Part shown: positions 1 to 7,948 of the stretch, piece by piece
How positions within the stretch are numbered: position 1 is the stretch's first letter
Layout: every line of letters starts with the position of its first letter
Source: Pseudoalteromonas sp. FUC4
Lineage (GTDB): Bacteria > Pseudomonadota > Gammaproteobacteria > Enterobacterales > Alteromonadaceae
Direction of reading: 5' to 3'
Assembly (NCBI RefSeq): GCF_008370255.1
Contig: NZ_SEUI01000002.1
Coordinates: 568,221-632,220, forward strand
Length of the DNA stretch: 64,000 bases
Made by a program: the position numbers and the translations under genes
The notes under the pieces: generated by a model
The model's input: only the letters and a program-made list of their open reading frames with translations
Told to the model about the DNA's origin: nothing
Database searches by the model: none

Positions 1-69
1 CCAAGCAGTAACGCAAACTTAAATAAGAATCAAAACCAATAGTAAAGCAATGATTTTTATAGAGAAAAC

Positions 70-97
70 TTGCAATACAGGCTATTTGTACTACACT
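70..97 (+). promoter_or_regulatory. candidate sigma70 promoter of the bacterioferritin pair
   Basis: TTGCAA at 70-75 and TACACT at 92-97 are separated by 16 bases, about 33 bases before the first bacterioferritin start. The match to the consensus is fair. No other feature is seen in bases 1-129, and no clear Fur box was recognised here. Confidence 0.4.
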
Positions 98-129
98 GCA
101 TGCAATTGAAATAGTTAAGGCGATTTATC

Positions 130-600
130 ATGAAAGGTAATCAAAAAGTAATCGATGCATTTAATACATTGTTAGCTAACGAGTTAGCAGCAATCGATCA
201 GTATTTTATACACTCGCGCATGTATGACGACTGGGGTTTAAATAAGCTATACGAGCGCCTTAACCACGAAATGGAAGAAGAAAAAGATCACGCAGACTGG
301 CTTATTAAGCGCATCTTGTTTTTAGAAGGTGTACCAAATATGACTAAGCGCCGTGATTTACTTATCGGTAACGACGTAAAAAGTATGATGCAAAACGATT
401 TAACACTAGAGCTTGAAGTAGTTGCGTGTGTTAAAGACGTAATCGCAATATGTGAAGAGCAGCAAGATTATCAATCTCGTAGCATTTTAGAAAAGCTGTT
501 ATTTGATACCGAAGAAGATCATGTTTACTGGTTAGAACAACAACTTGGCTTAATTGATAAGATTGGTTCTGATAATTATCATCAAGCACAAATGGCTTAG
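130..600 (+). CDS. bfr: bacterioferritin, ferroxidase-competent subunit
   Basis: This is a 24-mer-type iron-storage ferritin subunit of 156 residues, the usual Bfr length, acting in the cytosol. The di-iron ferroxidase ligands are all visible: E18, E51, H54, E94, E128 and H131 (family numbering 127/130 shifted by one). The haem-ligating Met52 of classical Bfr is replaced by Lys. The subunit should therefore oxidise Fe(II) but should not by itself bind the inter-subunit haem. The start has an AAGG Shine-Dalgarno. Twelve bases separate it from a second bfr gene with the opposite residue pattern, so the two probably form a mixed shell, as described for the BfrA/BfrB types of Neisseria and Magnetospirillum. 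The family call is firm; heteropolymer formation is inferred. Confidence 0.95.
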   Translation: MKGNQKVIDAFNTLLANELAAIDQYFIHSRMYDDWGLNKLYERLNHEMEEEKDHADWLIKRILFLEGVPNMTKRRDLLIGNDVKSMMQNDLTLELEVVACVKDVIAICEEQQDYQSRSILEKLLFDTEEDHVYWLEQQLGLIDKIGSDNYHQAQMA

Positions 601-612
601 TAGGAGCATACT

Positions 613-1077
613 ATGAAAGGCGATAAAGACGTAATTGCAGCGCTTAATAAAGTACTCGCTAATGAGCTTGTTGGTATTAATCAATACTTTTTACATGCAC
701 GCATGTTTAAAGATTTTGGTTTCACTCAATTAGACAAAGCAGATTACAAAGTATCAATTCAAAAAATGAAAAACGCCGATCGTTTAATCGAACGTATTTT
801 GTTTTTAGAAGGCTTACCAAATCTTCAAGACTTAGGCCGATTACGTATTGGTGAAAACAGCGAAGAAATGATTGCTGCTAATATGAGCTTTGAACTAGAT
901 ACTATTGATGAGTTACGTAGCGCAGTAAAACTAGCTGAAAGCAAAAAAGATTACATTACCCGCGAAGCCCTTGATCACATTTTAAATGAACAAGAAGAGC
1001 AAATTGATTGGTTAGAAACTCAACAATTGCTTATTAAAAATACGGGTATTAAAAACTACTTGCAGTCTCAACTGTAA
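613..1077 (+). CDS. bfr: bacterioferritin, haem-binding subunit lacking the ferroxidase centre
   Basis: This is the second Bfr paralogue, 154 residues, co-transcribed with the preceding gene and started by TAGGAG. It keeps the haem ligand M52 but has lost the ferroxidase centre: position 51 is K, 54 is N and 131 is I, although E18, E94 and E128 remain. It is thus the complement of its neighbour, supplying haem sites that accept electrons from Bfd for iron release. A bfd gene lies just downstream on the other strand. The residue losses are seen directly; the division of labour follows from known two-subunit bacterioferritins. Confidence 0.94.
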   Translation: MKGDKDVIAALNKVLANELVGINQYFLHARMFKDFGFTQLDKADYKVSIQKMKNADRLIERILFLEGLPNLQDLGRLRIGENSEEMIAANMSFELDTIDELRSAVKLAESKKDYITREALDHILNEQEEQIDWLETQQLLIKNTGIKNYLQSQL

Positions 1078-1091
1078 ATAGTAACAAGCAT

Positions 1092-1121
1092 AAAAAAAGC
1101 AGCTAAAAAGCTGCTTTTTTT
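1092..1121. terminator. bidirectional hairpin terminator between bfr and bfd
   Basis: AAAAAAAGCAGC and GCTGCTTTTTT form a GC-centred stem flanked by A and T runs. It can stop the bfr pair on the plus strand and bfd on the minus strand. Confidence 0.85.
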
Positions 1122-1143
1122 ATATCTAAATTTTAATATGTAA

Positions 1144-1338
1144 TTAAGCAACTTGATCCGTTACATCCGCAATTTGAATAAGTCTGCGATTAAGGATCTT
1201 TTTAGTACAACCACAACACTTACCGCATTGGCTGCCTACTTTAAGCTCTTTGGTTAATTCACGCATGGTCGTTGCACCATCGTCAATTGTTTGCTCAATT
1301 TTTTTATCAGTCACACCGTGACATAGACAAATATACAT
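1144..1338 (-). CDS. bfd: bacterioferritin-associated ferredoxin
   Basis: This is a 64-residue [2Fe-2S] protein with the Fer2_BFD cysteine pattern: C4-x-C6 near the start, then C38-x2-C41, with further cysteines (C42, C44) next to it. Bfd docks on Bfr at the haem and delivers electrons that reduce the mineral core, releasing Fe(II) when iron is short. Length and motif match E. coli Bfd. It is convergent with the two bfr genes. A Fur-like sequence at 1391-1411 in its promoter region fits the known induction of bfd under iron limitation. Confidence 0.95.
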   Translation of the reverse strand: MYICLCHGVTDKKIEQTIDDGATTMRELTKELKVGSQCGKCCGCTKKILNRRLIQIADVTDQVA

Positions 1339-1390
1339 GAATACAAACCACTCTCAATTTCATTTAGTAGGTGCATACTAATCTAAACGA

Positions 1391-1411
1391 AAATGGTTAT
1401 CAATTGTTATT
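1391..1411 (-). promoter_or_regulatory. candidate Fur box upstream of bfd
   Basis: Read on the minus strand this contains AACAATTGATAACCATTT, close to the 19-bp Fur consensus of GATAAT-type hexamers. It lies about 53 bases before the bfd start. Placement and known bfd regulation support it; binding is not shown. Confidence 0.5.
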
Positions 1412-1764
1412 TGAAAAAGTGTGTGTTTTTTGAATTTTTTTTGGCCAGTGCCACTTAAGTTGAGAATTCGCGGCAGCTTGAGAGTTGTTTGAATTTTAAG
1501 CAATGTTTGGCACGCAGATTGAGATTAATTACATTAAGGCTTTAAGACCTTAATGTATAAGTACGAAATTTATGGGTGGGTGATTCCCAGTTTGTGCCAG
1601 TGTAGGTCGGATAAGCGAAGCGCCATCCAACACTGTAAAATAATACCTTGCCAATAATTATCAACGTTTTATGTTGTCGATTGGCTGGAGAGTGCCTTAA
1701 GTGGTCGTGAGCTTTGACTTAAACTGTTGACCTACCAGTGAATATGGTAGGCCAATGATACAAA
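1412..1764. other. intergenic stretch with a short REP-like hairpin
   Basis: No coding sequence is seen. The only recognisable structure is the REP-like hairpin at 1606-1631, listed separately. The rest looks like unstructured AT-rich DNA downstream of the isochorismatase-like gene. Confidence 0.5.
1606..1631. repeat. REP-like palindrome, copy 1
   Basis: The sequence GTCGGATAAGCG-AA-GCGCCATCCAAC folds as an imperfect hairpin. The same GTCGGATAAG...CCATCC(A/G)AC core occurs at 6401 and 43675, where it continues into a longer shared block. It resembles the REP palindromes moved by RAYT transposases in other gammaproteobacteria. No RAYT gene is in the window. Confidence 0.6.
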
Positions 1765-2388
1765 TTAAGAGCGAAGCGCAATTAATGTTTGATAAAACGG
1801 AATTGCAAGATCTGCGTATAGCCCTGCAAGTTGCTCACCTGTTGGGTTTTTCCAATCACGTTGTAACTCGGCTGTAATACCAACTGTAGAGTTCATAGTT
1901 ACACCAGCGGCTGACATACGAGCAATTGATGTTGCTTGTGCTGCATCGTTCCACGTGCCTGACGCATCAATTAGCGCATGAACATTATAACCACGAGCAA
2001 CGGCACTCAATGCTGCAAACGTTAAACAAACATCAGTCGATATGCCCGCAATAATAAGGTTTTTACGACCAGTTGCTTCTACTGCATCAGCAAACTCAGG
2101 ATAATCAAACGCATCGATTTCACCAGTACGTTGAATTACTTTTACATCAGGTAACTCATTTGTAATTTGTGGAATTAATGGTCCATTCGGTCCATCTTCT
2201 GCAGATGTTGTTAATATTACTGGTAAATTAAACATCTTAGCTGTTCTGGCTAGAGTCGCAGCATTACGACGCACCATATCTTGGTCTAAATCTTTAACCC
2301 CAAGTAATAAGCCGGTTTGATGATCTACTAATAATATGGCGCTATTTTCCGGAGTAAAACGAGTATTAGGATAATGTTGGGTTGTCAT
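1765..2388 (-). CDS. isochorismatase-family cysteine hydrolase (YcaC-like)
   Basis: This is a 207-residue cysteine hydrolase of the isochorismatase-like fold. The nucleophile is C121 in the segment ISTDVC, and the acidic partner is D22 in LLVDHQTG. The closest family feel is YcaC, whose substrate is not established, so no substrate is given. It is transcribed divergently from a LysR regulator 136 bases away, a layout that usually means the regulator controls it. A second, unrelated-looking isochorismatase-family protein is at 9514-10065. Confidence 0.85.
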   Translation of the reverse strand: MTTQHYPNTRFTPENSAILLVDHQTGLLLGVKDLDQDMVRRNAATLARTAKMFNLPVILTTSAEDGPNGPLIPQITNELPDVKVIQRTGEIDAFDYPEFADAVEATGRKNLIIAGISTDVCLTFAALSAVARGYNVHALIDASGTWNDAAQATSIARMSAAGVTMNSTVGITAELQRDWKNPTGEQLAGLYADLAIPFYQTLIALRS

Positions 2389-2489
2389 ATTTATGTTCCT
2401 CTATCTAATTTATTAACGTGTTGGGTTACTACGATTTAGATAATACGTGTTCTTGTTATTGACAAAAACATCGTACTGAAGAAATAATA

Positions 2490-2506
2490 GTTCTCCAAAT
2501 TAGAAC
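2490..2506. promoter_or_regulatory. candidate LysR operator between the hydrolase and lysR-type gene
   Basis: GTTCT-N7-AGAAC is an inverted repeat containing a T-N11-A pattern, typical of LysR-type sites. It lies 18 bases before the regulator start, in the divergent promoter region. The match is structural only. Confidence 0.35.
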
Positions 2507-2524
2507 AAGAGAAGACGCAAGGCT

Positions 2525-3433
2525 ATGGACAAATATGAAGAGATGAAGACTTTTGTACAAATTGTAGATTCTGGAGGCATTAGCCATGCTGCAAGTAAGC
2601 TTGATATTGCAAAATCTGCAGTTAGCAGGCGTCTAAACGATCTTGAGTCTCGACTTCATATTCAGCTTTTTAATCGTTCAACTAGAAAGTTTAGCCTAAC
2701 CGACACAGGGAAATCATATTATGAACAATGCCTACGACTGCTAAATGATTTAGATGAAGTGGAGTCTTTGGTCACTAATGAAAATAGAAAACTAACGGGT
2801 AAACTTCGCATTGCAGCCCCTTTGTCTTTTGGGGTTGCCCATCTTGGTAATGTTGTTAAAACATTTATTAATAATCACCCAGATATAAAAATGGAGCTCA
2901 ATCTAGATGACAGACGCATAAACATTATTGAAGAGCACTATGACATTGCGTTAAGAATAGGTGTATTAGAAGACTCACAACTAATTGCAAGAAAGTTATT
3001 TAAGCTTAACCTTATTCCGGTTGCCAGCCCTAACTTTTTAAATACGCACGGCGTGCCTAAAACAGCAAGCGATTTAGAATCATTACCAATGGTTGGCTAC
3101 ATGCTGAGTAACGACTATCTTCACTACACCGATCCCACGGGTAATGCAGGTAAAATAAAGCCTCAAATAGTTCACTCATGCAGTAACGGAGACTTTATTG
3201 CAGAGTTAATTTCGAACGACATTGGATATTGTATTTTACCGAGCTTTATTGCATATAAATACATCGAAGATAAACGTTTGGTGCCTTTATTACCAAAGTA
3301 CATATGGGGCAATGAAAACGCTTATGCTGTTTACCCTTCAAATCGTCACCTTTCTCGTCGAGTAAGAGCATTCATTGAATATTTAATATCTAGTTTTGAA
3401 AACACACCTTATTGGGATGACTGTATAAAATAA
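2525..3433 (+). CDS. LysR-family transcriptional regulator
   Basis: This is a 302-residue LysR-type regulator. An N-terminal winged helix-turn-helix (about residues 1-60, including SAVSRRLNDLE) is followed by a periplasmic-binding-protein-like effector domain. It resembles the CrgA/AaeR-like subgroup. The divergent isochorismatase-like hydrolase is the probable target. The effector is unknown. It ends 17 bases before a MITE-like element. Confidence 0.9.
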   Translation: MDKYEEMKTFVQIVDSGGISHAASKLDIAKSAVSRRLNDLESRLHIQLFNRSTRKFSLTDTGKSYYEQCLRLLNDLDEVESLVTNENRKLTGKLRIAAPLSFGVAHLGNVVKTFINNHPDIKMELNLDDRRINIIEEHYDIALRIGVLEDSQLIARKLFKLNLIPVASPNFLNTHGVPKTASDLESLPMVGYMLSNDYLHYTDPTGNAGKIKPQIVHSCSNGDFIAELISNDIGYCILPSFIAYKYIEDKRLVPLLPKYIWGNENAYAVYPSNRHLSRRVRAFIEYLISSFENTPYWDDCIK

Positions 3434-3449
3434 ATAAGCGCTTTGATAT

Positions 3450-3812
3450 TAGGGTCTGTTGAACTTTCAAGGTTGAATTTGCAGCAGTCTGTTTGGTATT
3501 TAGGCAAGGCAGAGCCTATGCAGTGTGGTTATTCCCCATAAATGGGCGATAACGTAGCATTAATGCCAAACAGGCGCTGCCCAAAGGGTTCTTCCTAGGG
3601 GCTATTTACTCTTTGTTGCCTAAATGGATGTAGGTAAGGGGCGTGAGCAGGACGCGGAAGCTTTGCTCGGTTTTTACTTATTCTTACATGGATGTAAGCC
3701 AGTAGGGTAACGCAGGAGCAGTTACCGAGCCCACTAGGTTACAAATCTCGCGCCGCGATTAAATAGCCCCTAGTTTGAACAAATTTTAATCCGCAAAGAT
3801 CAACAGTCCCTA
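3450..3812. mobile_element. 363-bp MITE-like element with imperfect terminal inverted repeats
   Basis: The left end reads TAGGGTCTGTTGAACTTT and the right end, reverse-complemented, TAGGGACTGTTGATCTTT, differing at two positions. The similarity extends on with gaps for about 32 bases. No open reading frame of note is inside. Nested inverted pairs occur: TGTTTGG 3490-3496 with CCAAACA 3566-3572, and ATTTAGGCAA 3498-3507 with TTGCCTAAAT 3616-3625. TA at both ends is compatible with a TA target duplication. Its right end lies two bases from the stop codon of the next gene. No transposase or second copy is in this window, so the call rests on the ends and fold. Confidence 0.6.
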
Positions 3813-3814
3813 AA

Positions 3815-4696
3815 TTACAGACTCTTACGCAGTTTATTAATAAACCACCTTGTGGCTTTCCCTTTGTTGTTTGTCCGCCAACCAAGGAACAAAGGTGTTA
3901 CCGGTGCATCTTTATTAATTGGTAAAGGGATTAAATCTCCTACCTCCAGTTGATTTATAATTCGATGTGTCGGTAAAAAACCAACGCCTAAACATTTTAC
4001 CTGCGCTGTTATTTTTTGCTCTAATGTGGCAACACGCATCACTGTTTGTTTTTCGAATATCCTGTGCGTCATCGGTGGCAACTTTTTTGAAGAGTCTCTG
4101 ATCACAATTGAATGGTATGGTTTTATATCCTCCTCAGATAGAGGAAGCTTATATTTTAGCAAAGGGTGGCTTTTACCGACTACAAACTGCCAGTCTGCGC
4201 GCTTAATTTCTTCAAATTTAATCCCTTGAGTATTCACATCTGGAAAAGGTGCACCGATAACCAAATCAGCTCTATTTTCAATAATCGCGTCCCAGCTACC
4301 ACCTAATACTTCTTCTATAATGTTTACTTCAACCTCTGTGTTAAGTTTATAAAACTCTGCAACAACCTCGTATAGTTCATTTATATCGTAAATTGTATCA
4401 ATGGCAATGGTAATGCGGGACTCCCAGCCCCTGTCTACTTGTTTAGCTACTTCAACAATGTTCTGAGCTGCTTTTAATAACTCTCTACCTTGCTCAAGTA
4501 ATACCTTGCCCGCAGGCGTTAAAATAGCTCTTCTTCCCTCGCGTCGGTAAACAATAATGCCTAAATCTTCTTCTAACTTTTGTACCGTATAGGTAATTGT
4601 TGATGGCACACGATATAAAGTAGCCGCAGCGGCTGCAAAGCTGCCTTTTCTATCTATTGCGTCTAGTACTTCACACGCATCTAAGGATAATTTCAT
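3815..4696 (-). CDS. LysR-family transcriptional regulator
   Basis: This is a 293-residue LysR-type protein: helix-turn-helix in the first 60 residues (segment AAAAATLYRVPSTITYTVQK) and a substrate-binding effector domain after about residue 90. It is divergent from the pirin gene (159 bases apart) and the FMN reductase that follows. LysR regulators are commonly found in this arrangement with pirin and quinone/FMN reductases, so control of those two genes is likely. Its stop codon abuts the 363-bp element. Confidence 0.9.
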   Translation of the reverse strand: MKLSLDACEVLDAIDRKGSFAAAAATLYRVPSTITYTVQKLEEDLGIIVYRREGRRAILTPAGKVLLEQGRELLKAAQNIVEVAKQVDRGWESRITIAIDTIYDINELYEVVAEFYKLNTEVEVNIIEEVLGGSWDAIIENRADLVIGAPFPDVNTQGIKFEEIKRADWQFVVGKSHPLLKYKLPLSEEDIKPYHSIVIRDSSKKLPPMTHRIFEKQTVMRVATLEQKITAQVKCLGVGFLPTHRIINQLEVGDLIPLPINKDAPVTPLFLGWRTNNKGKATRWFINKLRKSL

Positions 4697-4855
4697 TAGC
4701 TCACCATCTAATTTAATTGTTCAATATATTCGAACCTATTTATCAATGTAACTCAATTTAACTACAAATTATATTGTCTATAATAGATTCATAGTTTAAA
4801 AATTCAGAACATTTCGATTCTTTTATTTCAATTAATAATAGATCAGGAGCTTAAA

Positions 4856-5533
4856 ATGCAAGTATTACACAAAGATTCATTACATAGAGGCGGATTTGCA
4901 GGGTTAAAAGAAACACGCCTTGTCGTTGATAATAAAATTGGCGGACGAAATGATACATGGAATGGACTTGGTAACTTTATATATTTAGCTGATGCACGCT
5001 TTTCACCTAAAGGCGAAACAGGTATGCATCCTCATCAAGAATTAGATGTTATTTCGGTTATGCTTGAGGGACGCATAGAACATAAAGGCTCTATGGAAAA
5101 TGGGAAATCGATGCATGCTAATCAAGTGCAAGCACAGCGAGCAGGCGGCGAGGGCTTTGTTCATAACGAGATTAACCCAGACGATGTAGAAAACAGAATG
5201 CTGCAATTATGGGTTTTACCTGAAAAATCAGGTGAGCCTGCAAATTATAGTTTTTTTGATTTGAAAAGAGACGAAATGGTGCGTGTGTACGGTGGTAACA
5301 AATCTCAACAAGACACGCTAGATAGTCAGACTATAATCGAAATTGGTCTAATCAATAAAAACCAAAATATCACTCACGAAGGCGAATTTATTGCTTATGT
5401 TACCGGTGGTGAAGCTATTGTAAATGGTGTTGAAGTAAAAGACGGTGATTTAATTCGTGACGATAAATTAGATTTTACAGCGCTTAGCGATGAGGTTCAT
5501 TTATCATTAATTTACTTAAATAAAGCAAGCTAA
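4856..5533 (+). CDS. pirin family protein (YhhW-like bicupin)
   Basis: This 225-residue pirin-type protein is close to E. coli YhhW, a quercetinase-like bicupin. The N-terminal cupin carries the metal-binding pattern H58-x-H60 followed by ELDVIS, with further ligands expected in the segment around residue 100 (FVHNEINP). The enzymatic role in bacteria is mostly unproven; quercetin dioxygenase activity is known for YhhW. The start has an AGGAGC ribosome site. It is divergent from a LysR gene and followed by an FMN reductase, suggesting an electrophile or quinone response. Confidence 0.9.
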   Translation: MQVLHKDSLHRGGFAGLKETRLVVDNKIGGRNDTWNGLGNFIYLADARFSPKGETGMHPHQELDVISVMLEGRIEHKGSMENGKSMHANQVQAQRAGGEGFVHNEINPDDVENRMLQLWVLPEKSGEPANYSFFDLKRDEMVRVYGGNKSQQDTLDSQTIIEIGLINKNQNITHEGEFIAYVTGGEAIVNGVEVKDGDLIRDDKLDFTALSDEVHLSLIYLNKAS

Positions 5534-5624
5534 AAGCTTTATCACGACTAATATTAATAGCAATAAACAAAACAGAAGCTACGTTTAATTTAGCGCAGCG
5601 TTCAAAATAACTTAGCATACCAAC

Positions 5625-5655
5625 AAGGTTGCCCTTAAATTAAGTAAGCAACCTT
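5625..5655. other. perfect inverted repeat between pirin and FMN reductase genes
   Basis: AAGGTTGC and GCAACCTT are separated by 15 bases. There is no U run, so it may be an RNA hairpin limiting read-through or an operator. It lies 20 bases before the reductase start. Confidence 0.35.
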
Positions 5656-5675
5656 GATATATAGGAATTTAAATA

Positions 5676-6215
5676 ATGAAAAAAATACTAACCGTATCGG
5701 GAAGTAATAGTAAAAACTCTATCAATAGAACATTATTAGAGTTGGCATCAAGCAAAATTGAAGGTCATGAAGTGACTACGCTAGATATTCGAGATTACCA
5801 AATGCCTTTTTTTAGTTTAGACAGAGAAGAAAGTGAAGGCCATCCAGATGCCGCTAAGCAAATACGTACTTTATTTGCACACCACGATGCTTTTATTATT
5901 TCATCTCCGGAGCATAACGGTGCAATACCTGCAGAGTTTAAAAACTTATTTGATTGGGTATCTCGTTTAGGTGATTTACAAAACCCAATGTTTGCAACAA
6001 ATAAGCCTGTGTTTTTATTAAGTACATCTCCAGGTCCTCGAGGGGGCGCGACCAATATACAAACATTAAGCCAAATAATGCCATTTTGGGGAGCTGATAT
6101 TAGAGGTTCATTTAGCTTAGGTAGTTTCTACGACTACTTTGTAGATGGCAAATTAAATGTTGAAAAAGAGCAAGAACTCACAAGCGCTATAACCGACTTT
6201 ACTGCCTCACTTTAA
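5676..6215 (+). CDS. NAD(P)H-dependent FMN reductase
   Basis: This is a 179-residue flavodoxin-like protein of the NADPH-dependent FMN reductase family. An FMN phosphate-binding loop is near the start (SGSNSKNSINRTL), and the second typical loop SPEHNGAIPAEFKN is at about residues 74-87. It probably reduces FMN or quinones in the cytosol. It follows the pirin gene on the same strand after 142 bases that contain a hairpin, so it may have its own promoter or be only partly coupled. Confidence 0.88.
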   Translation: MKKILTVSGSNSKNSINRTLLELASSKIEGHEVTTLDIRDYQMPFFSLDREESEGHPDAAKQIRTLFAHHDAFIISSPEHNGAIPAEFKNLFDWVSRLGDLQNPMFATNKPVFLLSTSPGPRGGATNIQTLSQIMPFWGADIRGSFSLGSFYDYFVDGKLNVEKEQELTSAITDFTASL

Positions 6216-6620
6216 TCGGCTAAGTGTTAGCCAGCAAAATCATCAAGAGCAAATATTGACGCCAGCTATCATAAGTTTTCACGGTCTACTCATTATTAGC
6301 AGCTGAACTCCGTAAAAGTGGTAAAAAAAACATTCAAGGCGTGCATCTGAAACTCTGTTAGGTGTCGCCTTCGGCTTAACCAACCTACCTTTTGACGTAG
6401 GTCGGATAAGTGGCAAAGCCACGCCATCCGACAAAATGATGAATTCACCAGAGACAACCCGACTTACCGCGTTACTCTAAATGACCTTTACGCTCAAAGC
6501 TGAACTTCGGCAAAGTGCTGTGAATTCAACTCATTGCCAAAAGCTAACTTTATTACTCCCGAATAAATTAACTATATTCGATTCTTAATATTTACCGCTT
6601 AAAAGTTTTGTGGAATAATG
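6216..6620. other. non-coding stretch carrying a REP-like repeat
   Basis: No gene is seen between the FMN reductase and the Mn riboswitch. The stretch holds the repeat at 6401-6519 and otherwise no recognised structure. Confidence 0.5.
6401..6519. repeat. REP-like hairpin plus conserved tail, copy 2
   Basis: GTCGGATAAGTGGC-AAA-GCCACGCCATCCGAC forms a strong hairpin at 6401-6432. The following ~85 bases match 43704-43790 almost base for base, including GATGAATTCACCAGAGACAA. The pair is therefore a dispersed repeat family longer than the hairpin alone. Confidence 0.75.
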
Positions 6621-6758
6621 CCCGCCTCTTAGGGGAGTAGCCCGCTCAGTAATGAGTAAACTTATCAACATAATTGCACCTCATGTGCATGGTAAGTTTG
6701 TAATGTTGTAGCAAGCGTTATCGGCGAGACCTAGGTAGACACTATCCTCATGGCGGGA
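6621..6758 (+). ncRNA. yybP-ykoY (manganese) riboswitch
   Basis: The conserved loop GGGGAGTAG (6632-6640), the TCAACATAA segment near 6665 and GCGAGACCTA (6724-6733) match the yybP-ykoY aptamer, a Mn(II) sensor. It sits directly ahead of a UPF0016 Mn-exporter gene, a known pairing. GGCGGG at 6752-6757 can pair with CCCGCC at 6621-6626 or with CCCGCC at 6786-6791, just before the start codon. This suggests a switch between alternative helices, though the mechanism is inferred. Confidence 0.92.
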
Positions 6759-6805
6759 GATAGTTGTTTGCCTTGGTTTAGTATTCCCGCCTGTAAGAAT
6801 TAATA

Positions 6806-7363
6806 ATGGAAGTTTTTTTAACCTCAACCGTCACTGTCACACTTGCCGAAATTGGCGATAAAACCCAGCTTTTATCTCTCCTGTTAGCTGCCCGTTTTCG
6901 TAATAAAAGCGCGCTTATTCTTGGCATTTTAGCCGCAACTTTACTCAATCATGGCCTATCAGCGTGGTTTGGGCTGTGGTTAAGTAATAGTTTTTCTTCT
7001 GAATATTTACCTTGGCTTGTAAACATCAGCTTTGTTGTTGTTGGCCTTTGGCTATTAGTCCCAGATAAAGACGAGGATGTAAGTAGTAAATACGATAGCT
7101 ACGGGGCTTTTTTAGTCGCTTTTGTATTATTTTTTATTGCAGAAATTGGTGATAAAACACAAGTAGCGACGGTGTTGTTAGGCGCACAATATCAGTCTGT
7201 GCTTTGGGTAACAGTAGGAACCACGTTAGGTATGCTAATTGCTAATGTCCCTGTTATATACGCTGGTAATGCATTACTAAAAAGAATATCTCTAAACACC
7301 GTACGTGCTATTGCTGCTTGTGTGTTTGTGTCATTAGGTATTTATGGCTTAGTTACAATTTAA
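6806..7363 (+). CDS. mneA: UPF0016 family manganese exporter (MneA-like)
   Basis: This 185-residue inner-membrane protein has two homologous halves, each carrying the family signature E-x-G-D-K-(T/S): AEIGDKTQ near residue 11 and again near residue 112. About six membrane segments are expected. Members include V. cholerae MneA (Mn export) and TMEM165/Gdt1. The Mn-sensing riboswitch in its leader supports the same role: export of excess Mn(II). The ribosome site before ATG is weak and close to the CCCGCC segment that can be sequestered, fitting translational or folding control. The symbol is by analogy with Vibrio. Confidence 0.92.
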   Translation: MEVFLTSTVTVTLAEIGDKTQLLSLLLAARFRNKSALILGILAATLLNHGLSAWFGLWLSNSFSSEYLPWLVNISFVVVGLWLLVPDKDEDVSSKYDSYGAFLVAFVLFFIAEIGDKTQVATVLLGAQYQSVLWVTVGTTLGMLIANVPVIYAGNALLKRISLNTVRAIAACVFVSLGIYGLVTI

Positions 7364-7371
7364 TTAACATT

Positions 7372-7414
7372 AAAGCTTGCAACTGTTAATTCAGGTGCGA
7401 GCTTTAGTTTTTTT
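7372..7414 (+). terminator. terminator of the Mn exporter gene
   Basis: AAAGCTTGCA and TGCGAGCTTT form a stem with one mismatch, followed by a T-rich run at 7407-7414. It lies eight bases after the stop codon. Confidence 0.8.
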
Positions 7415-7423
7415 GCACGTTAT

Positions 7424-7948
7424 TTATGCATTATTTACGCAGTAACATCCCTTCGTTTGCGTAATTAAAAGGTTGGAATTAAAACCTGCGGCTAAATTAG
7501 TGACCGCAGTTTCAACAAAGCCACTTCCCTGAGCACACGCTAATCCTTCAGAGAGCGGCCCCGCATAAACAAAATCACCGTTTTTATTAATAATAACGGC
7601 GGCAGGCGTTGCCGGAATAACGTGTTTAAGCTTTGGTGTTAATTCAACTTGTACAACCTTCATAGCTTTGTTGGCAGCAAAAGAAGTTAACGATGAAATA
7701 TGCGGCTTAGCTTGTATCGTACACCCGCAGTTTTGTTTTGTTATAAGCACTAACGACGCTTCATTAGTGTCAATCCAATCCAGTTGCTTTTTAAAGTTAT
7801 TAAACCAATGCTTTTGCAATAAAACTTTTGAGCTATCAAACGGTTTAAGCTGCTCTAACTGAAAATAAACTAACCCTGCAACAACACAAATAAGCCATGC
7901 AGCTATAAGCGAAAATACGAAAGTGTTAGATTTATTTAAACTTGGCAA
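7424..7948 (-). CDS. membrane-anchored thioredoxin-like protein (DUF6436-type)
   Basis: This 174-residue protein has one N-terminal membrane anchor (about residues 11-31) and a periplasmic domain with a thioredoxin-like outline. A Cys motif QNCGCTI at about residues 71-77 and a cis-Pro-like [10 protein letters not shown] segment are visible. Two further cysteines are at the C-terminus (GCYC). It matches what I know as DUF6436; its function is not established. Its first 17 bases overlap the end of the upstream chemoreceptor gene, so the two are translationally linked. Confidence 0.7.
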   Translation of the reverse strand: MPSLNKSNTFVFSLIAAWLICVVAGLVYFQLEQLKPFDSSKVLLQKHWFNNFKKQLDWIDTNEASLVLITKQNCGCTIQAKPHISSLTSFAANKAMKVVQVELTPKLKHVIPATPAAVIINKNGDFVYAGPLSEGLACAQGSGFVETAVTNLAAGFNSNLLITQTKGCYCVNNA

